This document shows positions 28,801 through 35,157 of a stretch of 64,000 nucleotides of DNA, one piece after another. The notes beneath the pieces were generated by a model, which searched no databases, was not told the DNA's origin, and was given only the letters and a program-made list of their open reading frames with translations. This DNA is from Reichenbachiella sp. GTDB lineage: Bacteria; Bacteroidota; Bacteroidia; Cytophagales; Cyclobacteriaceae. Within the stretch, counting starts at the first letter, position 1; each line of letters opens with the position of its first letter. The DNA lies in the NCBI RefSeq assembly GCF_033344935.1, contig NZ_JAWPMM010000001.1, positions 4,243,501 through 4,307,500 on the forward strand, given 5' to 3'. Both the position numbers and the translations under genes were made by a program.

Positions 28801-29545
28801 CATTTCTCATCTCTATGAGCGAACCCAACAGTTCATACTCGCGGTTAGGCTGCGGCACAGGCTCATTGATCAGATCATAGCCCCAGACTACGGGTTCGTT
28901 TTTGTAGTAGTTGGCAATATGCTTCCAGACCGTACTTGCGATTTGCACATTGTTTCCGTCCCAAAATTTGACAGAACTACGCACTTGATTAGGTGCCGCT
29001 TGCGAATTTACATTGTCGCTATGATCGCCCGGATTTTGATAACCTGGAGCGGCGTGCATGTCCAATAGCACATACATACCTTCATTGCGACAAAACTCAA
29101 TCACTCGATCGAAGTACTGAAAACCATCATTTTTCAGCGCATCGTTCTCCCAAAACATATTGAAATGAAAAGGCACTCTAACCGAATTGTAGCCCAATGC
29201 CTTCAAATCTGAAATCCCTTGCTGAGTCAGGTAATTCATTCTCCACTGATGCTCAAACTCTTTGGCCTTGGCCATGTCGTTACCAAAAGCTTCACTCACG
29301 CTTTGCAGAAACTGCGAATGCGTTCTGTAGTTGAAGTCACCCATCATCAGGTAACCTTCCCATAGCAACCAATTCCCCAGATTCATGCCGCTGAAGTAAA
29401 TGTCATTGCCATTTTCGTCTAAAATTTGCGTTCCGTCCGTGTGCACGAATTGTGCGGATACGGGACTACGCATGCAAAGAAAAGATAAGAGCAGCAGTAG
29501 CAGCACTCCACCTTTTCGCGATAATAAATGATACATGTTCGTCAT
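25889..29545 (-). CDS. Modular GH5-family glycanase with CBM6-like modules and T9SS tail
   Basis: A 1218-residue secreted enzyme. Order: signal peptide (to VSAQ); GH5 catalytic domain about 34-385, opening with FSGMNLGNWLLWEG, with acid/base Glu228 in DLINEP and nucleophile Glu330 in MGEYGE; FN3-like module (~425-510); CBM6-like module 1 (~520-665); PKD/REJ-like module (~672-765, PVADAGVDQSL); CBM6-like 2 (~770-890); PKD-like 2; CBM6-like 3 (~995-1115); T9SS type A domain (LSLFPNPANTEV to end). It hydrolyses beta-glycosidic bonds with retention. The NLGNWL start resembles exo-beta-glucanase-type GH5, but the exact substrate is uncertain. It lies 127 bases after the GH30 pair on the same strand. 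Confidence 0.88.
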   Translation of the reverse strand: MTNMYHLLSRKGGVLLLLLLSFLCMRSPVSAQFVHTDGTQILDENGNDIYFSGMNLGNWLLWEGYLMMGDFNYRTHSQFLQSVSEAFGNDMAKAKEFEHQWRMNYLTQQGISDLKALGYNSVRVPFHFNMFWENDALKNDGFQYFDRVIEFCRNEGMYVLLDMHAAPGYQNPGDHSDNVNSQAAPNQVRSSVKFWDGNNVQIASTVWKHIANYYKNEPVVWGYDLINEPVPQPNREYELLGSLIEMRNAIREVDNNHIIVAEGSWWSSDLTKIDWMDPVTQDSTGINSRWDNNLVYQLHHYSGNYAGDGPVLDERAAIATKLDVPLIMGEYGEADEYNIRAMTDWCIANNVDYFPWSFKKMSHDRTLWTIPPNSAYESLKSFINSGGTAPASLYEDMIDFAQNNIANGSADIIWHEGYYDATKPPCDLGAPANLDGGTPTPNQITLTWGDTANGEDHYTVARNGATIATLPANSTSYVDSGLSDETCYSYIVTAVGSCPRGVNLQVCTPCGGTQSPYLGTAANLPGTVEAENFDAGCSGQAYFDTGDGNNGGDYREGNVDISATVDGDSDYNVGWVDEGEWLEYTVDVSSSGTYYLSYRVATPENTGQIQLKVAGTTLATTDIPATGDWNAWETVEAEAVELSAGEQVMQIYFSGGSVNLNSFTLTSGAPNAAPVADAGVDQSLSSSATSTTLDGSGSYDSDNGPSALTYAWTQTSGNTVSLSDATAESPIVSGLSAGNSYEFQLVVNDGSKSSAPSSVSVSVDQAPVSFPLRLEAENYSSQNGIQTEDCQEGGQNVGWIDGGDWIQFDNINIPVSGTYTITYRVASQNNQGTFDLTTNNGSTNHGSVDVSESGSNGWQDWKPITQTVTLPAGSNDYRISITGGGFNINWLEIASGGVVIPNQAPVADAGSNQTLASGTSSTSLDGSGSSDPDAGPSSLNYSWTQVAGDNVSISNSSAVSPTVSGLSDGNSYTFQLIVNDGEDDSSASAVTISVNNGSSGTALRIEAEDYFEMYGLQTENTSDTGGGQNIGWIDGGDWAGYEVDIPATGAYTVSYRVASQNGGGQIQLEQFGGGTVFGSVNVSSTGGWQNWTTISHTVNLQAGVQDLALAFPSGGLNLNWIEINNTSGARIRTTQQDFDKVKLSLFPNPANTEVTLTGLGSQYDQLMIYGLMGEMKASIQVKGLLETTIDVSAFSPGLYFAVLSQNGNAKSRIKFKVQ

Positions 29546-29672
29546 ATAATAGTAGTTTAGTTACAATTTGTATCGCCCCCAATGGAGCATTTGACTTTTC
29601 AAGTCAAAAAAATAAAAGGGGGGAGTATCGAACTTTGTGCTGCCTTATATAACTACCGCGAAGGCTAACTTT

Positions 29673-31133
29673 CTAATAGAGAACCGTCTGAATAGCCCTG
29701 GCCGGTATCTTCAGATTGGTCACTTGGTCGCCTACATAAAGTTTATATGTAATCTCTTCGTCACTTTCATTCATCACGATGGTCGCCATAGACTGGTCCT
29801 CGTTGCACCAGGTAGTCGCCATCAGCGTACTTCTGCTGGCCACAGTACTCACGCGCTGTGCTCCTGGTCTGATAAACTTCGAAAAATGCCCTATGTAGTA
29901 GTAGGACGGTGTGTATATCAACTCCCCTGTGCGCGTATCACCATGTATAGGCGCAAAACAAAAATTCTCCACATGATTAGGCCCGCCTGTCTGATCCAAT
30001 AGAATATTCCAATCGGTCCAGCCAGCCGTACCATTGTTAAAATCATTGATCATGGACTTACCATATCTCTCGGCATTTGGCCAATATTGGTATTTGGCAG
30101 CGTCAAAGTTTTCATTGCATCCTTCAGTAAACATCAACTGCTTGTCAGGAAAAGATTCTTTCACTTTGCCCACATTTTCAAACTTGGGGTCTGATCCAGT
30201 CCAGGTTTCGTACCAATGAAAGCCCGTTCCCCAGACATACTTGGCTGCTTCAGGGTCTTCCAATATCGTATTGGCCCTATTGGTAATCAGGTCCCGATTG
30301 TGATCCCATACGATGATATTTTTATCACCAAGCCCCTCTTTTTGAAGGGTAGGACCCAAATGATTTTTAACAAAATCTCTTTCCTGACTGGCCGTGTAAA
30401 TGCATGACTCCCAGCGCTGAGTAGCCATGGGTTCATTTTGTATCGTCAGCCCCCAAATCGGGATGTCCAAGGCTTCATATTCTTGAATAAATTTGGCGTA
30501 ATACAGCGCCCAAGAATCATAATAGTCTGGCAGCAAACTACCGCCTTTGAGCATGTCTCCATTGGACTTCATAAAGGCAGGTGGCGACCAGGGCGAAACA
30601 TAGGTCATCAACTCCCCACCGGCTTCTGCGATCGCACGCTTCATCATCGGTATTCGATACTCTAAGTCGTGGGAAATATTGAAAGTCTGCAACTCCTTGT
30701 CTCCGTCTGCTACATAGGTATAAGAATTCGGACTAAAATCGCAGCTGTGAATATGCGTCCTCAATAATGAATAATTAATGCCGTCTACGGAGTAATAGGC
30801 CTTGATCAGCTCATCTTGTTTGTCCTTTGGCAGTTTGGCAAAGGTTTCTGCGGAAGCATCTGTGATTGCGCCTCCTATGCCTACAAACTTTTGAAAACGT
30901 TTGTTAGGATTTATAAAAATAGAAAGCTCTGTTTCGAGTGGTTGTTTTCCTGGCTCAAATATTTGATTTCCCATATCGGCCAATCGTAAATCTGTATCCT
31001 TAGCAGTGAGAAAAACCTTAGCTTCTTTTAAAGTTATTGACAGATATTGATTTTCTTTTCTGGAATCTATGGACTTGGATGCGCAAGCATTAAAGAAAAT
31101 AAAGGCAAGTAGAAAGTAAATTGTATTTTTCAT
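29673..31133 (-). CDS. GH30-family beta-glycosidase, lipoprotein
   Basis: About 486 residues from ATG 31133; an upstream in-frame ATG (31148) would overlap the previous gene and adds nothing to the signal. Lipoprotein signal (FLLAFIFFNAC). GH30 features: FVGIGGAITDASAETF, YSLLRTHIHSCDFS, YVSPWSPPAFMKSNG, acid/base Glu234 in IQNEP and nucleophile Glu337 in MFTEGC, with the C-terminal beta-sandwich side domain (FSKFIRPGAQRV, VMNESDEEI). Known members are glucosylceramidases and endo-beta-1,6-glucanases; next to SusCD a glucan substrate is likelier. It starts 7 bases after the second GH30 gene ends. Confidence 0.88.
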   Translation of the reverse strand: MKNTIYFLLAFIFFNACASKSIDSRKENQYLSITLKEAKVFLTAKDTDLRLADMGNQIFEPGKQPLETELSIFINPNKRFQKFVGIGGAITDASAETFAKLPKDKQDELIKAYYSVDGINYSLLRTHIHSCDFSPNSYTYVADGDKELQTFNISHDLEYRIPMMKRAIAEAGGELMTYVSPWSPPAFMKSNGDMLKGGSLLPDYYDSWALYYAKFIQEYEALDIPIWGLTIQNEPMATQRWESCIYTASQERDFVKNHLGPTLQKEGLGDKNIIVWDHNRDLITNRANTILEDPEAAKYVWGTGFHWYETWTGSDPKFENVGKVKESFPDKQLMFTEGCNENFDAAKYQYWPNAERYGKSMINDFNNGTAGWTDWNILLDQTGGPNHVENFCFAPIHGDTRTGELIYTPSYYYIGHFSKFIRPGAQRVSTVASRSTLMATTWCNEDQSMATIVMNESDEEITYKLYVGDQVTNLKIPARAIQTVLY

Positions 31134-31140
31134 GTTTTTA

Positions 31141-32586
31141 TTATTCATTCCATACATAAGTAGCAACAGATCCGGCATCCAAGACGGTTGAGAATTGGAC
31201 ATCACCCTGGTCTACGTTGATTGTTTTGGTGGACTCACCATTGTTTAGCACGATGAGAACCACTTGACTATCTTCGGTTTTGAAAGCCACATTGGAGATA
31301 TCTCCGTCGCTATTCGAGAGAATTCGAATACTGCCAGGCCGCACGTATCTAGACGCATGCGCCACCACATAGTATCCTGCATTGTAAGTGACATTGTCGC
31401 CATCTATCGTGATGCCCCCCAGGCACTGATCACATCCTCCATCGGTGTAAGGTTCGAGGTTGGGGTCTGATGAGAGGTTCCATTCGATCACATTTTTACT
31501 CCAGTTTCTGGTAGCTCCGATGATCAATTCTCGAACGTGCCACTTCAAATCGCCCGAAAAATTGCCCGGCGCACCGAACCACTGCTCTGTGAAATAGATA
31601 TTCTTTTCCGGATAGGCGTTTCTCACTTGAGTTAGCGCACTGATATCACCACCATATAAGTGAAATCCAGATCCATCCACGTATTGATAGGCCTCCTCAT
31701 CGGCCAAGATCGTCATTGGGTAATCCGGTCTATCTGCATTGTGATCATATAGGATGATTTTGGTGTCGATATTTCTTTCTTCAAAAGTGGGCCCCAAGGC
31801 TGTTTTTATAAAAGCCAACTGTTCTTCAGCTGACATGCTCATGCTAGGGTTGTTGCCAGGATGCAACGGCTCATTTTGCACAGACATACTTTCAATAGTG
31901 ATATTTTCAGTTGCCATCGCTTCTATGTACTTGGCCAGGTAGAGCGCGTAAGAATCATAATATTTCTCCAGTAATTGGCCACCCTTGCTAGATCCATTGG
32001 TCTTCATCCAAGTGGGTGGTGACCAAGGCGTCGCCATGATTTTGAGGTCAGGATTGATCGCTAAAATTTCTTTCAATATGGGTATCAAGTGGGTTCGATC
32101 TGGTTCTATGGAAAATTGTTCTTGCATTTCGTCCGTCTCGCCATCAGGTAAATCATTGTATGAAAATACTGATTCGTCTAGGTCAGAAGCTCCGATGCTG
32201 ATTCGGATATATGAAATACCAATAGATTCGCCTGTAGTGGCAAAGAGCCTGTTGAGTAGCTGCGCCCGAGCGGCATCTGACATACTGTTGAGATGCAAGG
32301 CACTTCCTCCAGTAACGGCAAAACCAAATCCGTCAATTTCTTGATACACTTCAGAGTGATCAATGGTGATTGTATAATTGGCAGTCTCTAAAGGAAAATC
32401 TATGCCCGCTTCCTGCAGTGCAAATTTTTGTGTTGCGTTGGAAGTGGTGAGATACATCTGTACCTCTGGGATTTCGCCGACTGGTGGCTCAACCACAGGC
32501 GGTTCAAATTCCTCTTCAACTTTATCTTTACATTTCTGATTGGAAAACCCAATAAGCAGCAAGAAAACAAGCAATCTAATTTTCAT
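31141..32586 (-). CDS. Second GH30-family beta-glycosidase, secreted or lipid-anchored
   Basis: A 481-residue paralogue of the next gene. Signal: MKIRLLVFLLLIGFSNQKC, with a Cys suited to lipidation, then an acidic Pro-rich spacer. Catalytic parts: IDGFGFAVTGGSALHL, ISYIRISIGASDLDE, ATPWSPPTWMKTNGS, acid/base Glu239 in VQNEPLH, nucleophile Glu334 in YFTEQWFG, and the side beta-sandwich after ~residue 390 (ASRYVRPGSIRI, VLNNGE). Sequence similarity to the adjacent GH30 is low outside the motifs, so the two probably cut different linkages or ends of the same glycan. Confidence 0.87.
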   Translation of the reverse strand: MKIRLLVFLLLIGFSNQKCKDKVEEEFEPPVVEPPVGEIPEVQMYLTTSNATQKFALQEAGIDFPLETANYTITIDHSEVYQEIDGFGFAVTGGSALHLNSMSDAARAQLLNRLFATTGESIGISYIRISIGASDLDESVFSYNDLPDGETDEMQEQFSIEPDRTHLIPILKEILAINPDLKIMATPWSPPTWMKTNGSSKGGQLLEKYYDSYALYLAKYIEAMATENITIESMSVQNEPLHPGNNPSMSMSAEEQLAFIKTALGPTFEERNIDTKIILYDHNADRPDYPMTILADEEAYQYVDGSGFHLYGGDISALTQVRNAYPEKNIYFTEQWFGAPGNFSGDLKWHVRELIIGATRNWSKNVIEWNLSSDPNLEPYTDGGCDQCLGGITIDGDNVTYNAGYYVVAHASRYVRPGSIRILSNSDGDISNVAFKTEDSQVVLIVLNNGESTKTINVDQGDVQFSTVLDAGSVATYVWNE

Positions 32587-32599
32587 ATTTTTCTATTAA

Positions 32600-32624
32600 A
32601 CTGGCGGACAAGATGCCCGCCAGT
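32600..32624 (-). promoter_or_regulatory. Intercistronic hairpin between SGBP-like and GH30 genes
   Basis: ACTGGCGG / CCGCCAGT stem with a 9-base loop in the 68-base gap, without a T run. Likely an mRNA end-protecting or processing element. Confidence 0.5.
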
Positions 32625-32654
32625 ATTCAAACAATTTTACTATTTGAGGTTATA

Positions 32655-33617
32655 TTAAAGTGCTTCTTTGATCTCAACATTGTCAAGAAATAACCCATCA
32701 CCAAATCCTGCAGTTTCGCCTTCTGGTGCCCATCCTGATCCTACCTTAAATACCAAGAATATCGAATTATTTGTAGACAATGAGTCTGTAGGAGGAGTAA
32801 ACATACCCTCAGCATCTAGCATTTGATCATAGGCATTGGCGGAAGTGCATCCTCCTGCTATTTCCATGATGTCGCCTGCAAAAGGACTTGCAATACAATC
32901 CTCTCCTTCTCCATATCCCTTAAGTGCTACCTGAGTATATTTGATATCATCTTCTACAACTGGTTCTGCTTTGAGCATGTATACTTCAAACCAAGTGGCT
33001 GTAGTACCAGAAGTACTGCTGACATCTGCACTGAATTTGTAAGTTTTACCTCCTTCAAGAGCTACTTCCTGGTAAAGCATATAATTAGAGTACTCATTTG
33101 GCGTAGGGTCTTCTCCTTCTATCTCGGGCGGCGTAGAACTGCTCAAAAACACCATCGATGTATCGTTGAATGCATGGTTCATCACATTGTCATCACCACC
33201 CCAAAGGCTGGCCAACGTCCAAGCTGAGGCGTCACTCATATCTCCTGCTGTAACCAAATTGGGACCAAAACCAGACACTGTAATGTTTTGTTCCAAAGCA
33301 TCTGATCCTCCTTCATTAGAAACGGTAAGCGTGACGGTATAAGTACCACTAGCAGTATAGGTGTGTGTGGCATTTTCTGTAGTTACCAATTCTGAATCAT
33401 CACCAAAATCCCAGCTGAATGTTTCTCCGCCTACAGAAGTGCTGGTAAACGTAACAATGAGGTTGTTATCCTCATTTTTTTCCATAGAAAATCCTGCAAT
33501 TGGCTCGTCTACTATTGGTGTATTCTCGCCCTCATCGTCGCCACAAGAGATCAATAATGAGCACATCAAAAATGCCATTAAGTACACGCTGTTTTTTAGT
33601 AAATTTTTCATAATCAT
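32655..33617 (-). CDS. PKD-domain surface lipoprotein, probable surface glycan-binding protein
   Basis: A 320-residue lipoprotein (lipobox SLLISC, followed by an acidic GDDEGE stretch that fits the surface-export signal of Bacteroidota lipoproteins). Residues ~40-115 form a PKD domain (FSWDFGDDS, ASGTYTVTLTVSNEGG). The remainder is a beta-sandwich with aromatic residues (WTLASLWGGDD, TWFEVYML) of the carbohydrate-binding type. No catalytic motif is seen. Its place straight after SusD matches SusE/SGBP-B proteins that catch the glycan at the cell surface. Sequence does not reveal the ligand. Confidence 0.7.
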   Translation of the reverse strand: MIMKNLLKNSVYLMAFLMCSLLISCGDDEGENTPIVDEPIAGFSMEKNEDNNLIVTFTSTSVGGETFSWDFGDDSELVTTENATHTYTASGTYTVTLTVSNEGGSDALEQNITVSGFGPNLVTAGDMSDASAWTLASLWGGDDNVMNHAFNDTSMVFLSSSTPPEIEGEDPTPNEYSNYMLYQEVALEGGKTYKFSADVSSTSGTTATWFEVYMLKAEPVVEDDIKYTQVALKGYGEGEDCIASPFAGDIMEIAGGCTSANAYDQMLDAEGMFTPPTDSLSTNNSIFLVFKVGSGWAPEGETAGFGDGLFLDNVEIKEAL

Positions 33618-33649
33618 AAGTTTTAATATTTAGTTTTCGTATTGTAAGA

Positions 33650-33667
33650 ATCACCAAGACTGGTGAT
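33650..33667 (-). promoter_or_regulatory. Intercistronic hairpin after susD
   Basis: ATCACCA / TGGTGAT with a 4-base loop, in the 56-base gap between the susD stop and the SGBP-like start. Confidence 0.5.
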
Positions 33668-33673
33668 CGTTTC

Positions 33674-35140
33674 TTATTTCAGGTTAGGGTTTCTATCAAG
33701 TTCTTCTTGAGGGATGGGTAAGTAGATTTTGCTGTCATCCATAGCATAATCGAAAGGTTGGCCAGTCCTCAAATCGATTTCTACTAGTGAAGACATTGTA
33801 TTCACTACTTCACCAAACCGAACGAGATCATCCCAGCGCTGACCTTCCTGTGCCAATTCCAATCTTCTTTCTTTGAGAATAGCACTCATCATGACACTTT
33901 GACTAGCCTGGTCGGCCGCAGTTAGGTTTGCCAATCCCACTCGATTTCTTATTTTGTTTACTTCTTGTGCTGCTTCGCTCAGCCTGTCCAACCCAGCTAA
34001 GGCTTCCGCTTTGAGTAAAATAATATCACCGAGTCTAAATAAGTAGAATCTATCTGCACTGGCCCAGCCATCAGCATTTTTCCATTTGTAGGCGAATGGA
34101 ATAGAGCTGCCTGTGGCATTTCCCCAGAATTCGTCCACCCATGAAACTGTTTCGAAGATGACAGCCGCATTGAGTCGCGTGGCGTCGCCTTCTGCATTAT
34201 ATGCGTCGATCAAGTTGTGCGATGGGGTCGTAAATTTTCTCCAAGTATCTCCTGAAATAGAGGGTGGCAAATGCATCTGTGGACCCCAGGTGCCTTCTGC
34301 ACCTCCGAGGAATTGTACTTCCATGATCGACTCGTCATTGTTGTAATGATTGCCATCGAACAAGTGCTCATAGTTGATCAATCGATAGCCCGCTGCACTG
34401 GCCTCCACTGCTTCTGCATGGCTCAAAGCACTCGCATAGTCCTTGACCGGACGCTGTAGATAAGCCTTGGCAGCCAAGGCATGTGCTGCACCCGCTGTAG
34501 CTCTCGCTTTGTTGACGCTGGCATCACTGCCATACGTGTCAGGTAAGAGCGAAATGGCCAGATCCAAGTCAGTAATGATTTGGTCATAAACTTCTTCTTG
34601 TGTGTTCTTTACGGGTCTAATTTCACTCGGGTCTGTCGAAGAGGTGAACTTGTCCATAATCGGCACGTCGCCCCAGCTGGTCACCAAGGTATAGTGGTGG
34701 TAAGCACGCAGGAAATAAGCCTCTCCCATGATTTGATCTCTACGAGTCTCACTCAAAACAGGGTCTGATACCAATGGCGCCCGCTCCAATACCATATTCG
34801 CTTTGGCAATGGCGTTGTATATATTAGACCAATCTTCAAACAATCGAGAATTGGTAGGCGTAACAGTCAACCAATCAAATTGAAATATTTCAGGATTATC
34901 ACCACCTGCATAGTGATTGTCCGATCTGATATCTTGAAACATTACCTTGTCCCAAGCATAATACTGAGAAGATTGAAACGATTCATAGGCACCAGTGAGT
35001 GCTGCTTCAATTTGTCCAGCATTGTCATAACCTACTTCCGTGGTCTCTTCCGAAATGGGTTCAAGATCCAAGAAATCGTTACAACTTGTCATTGTCATTA
35101 GTCCACAGACTATGATTGTGTTTATATATTTTTTCATCAC
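33674..35140 (-). CDS. susD: SusD/RagB-family nutrient-binding outer-membrane lipoprotein
   Basis: A 488-residue lipoprotein (lipobox MTMTSC then NDFLDLEP, a hallmark of the family). The N-terminal helical TPR-like part contains YFLRAYHHYTLVTSWGDVP, and the C-terminal part has the RRLELAQEGQRWDDLVRFGE and YLPIPQEELDRNPNL motifs. It caps the SusC barrel and binds oligosaccharides. It starts 17 bases after the SusC stop, and the two are translated from one mRNA. Confidence 0.95.
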   Translation of the reverse strand: MMKKYINTIIVCGLMTMTSCNDFLDLEPISEETTEVGYDNAGQIEAALTGAYESFQSSQYYAWDKVMFQDIRSDNHYAGGDNPEIFQFDWLTVTPTNSRLFEDWSNIYNAIAKANMVLERAPLVSDPVLSETRRDQIMGEAYFLRAYHHYTLVTSWGDVPIMDKFTSSTDPSEIRPVKNTQEEVYDQIITDLDLAISLLPDTYGSDASVNKARATAGAAHALAAKAYLQRPVKDYASALSHAEAVEASAAGYRLINYEHLFDGNHYNNDESIMEVQFLGGAEGTWGPQMHLPPSISGDTWRKFTTPSHNLIDAYNAEGDATRLNAAVIFETVSWVDEFWGNATGSSIPFAYKWKNADGWASADRFYLFRLGDIILLKAEALAGLDRLSEAAQEVNKIRNRVGLANLTAADQASQSVMMSAILKERRLELAQEGQRWDDLVRFGEVVNTMSSLVEIDLRTGQPFDYAMDDSKIYLPIPQEELDRNPNLK

Positions 35141-35157
35141 TTTTTCGATTTGTATTA

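Noticed and set aside
29673-31133. A dedicated glucosylceramidase degrading the cell's own sphingolipids
   Set aside because: GH30 includes glucosylceramidases, but the gene lies in a SusCD locus beside a second GH30 and a GH5, which favours a dietary or environmental glucan.
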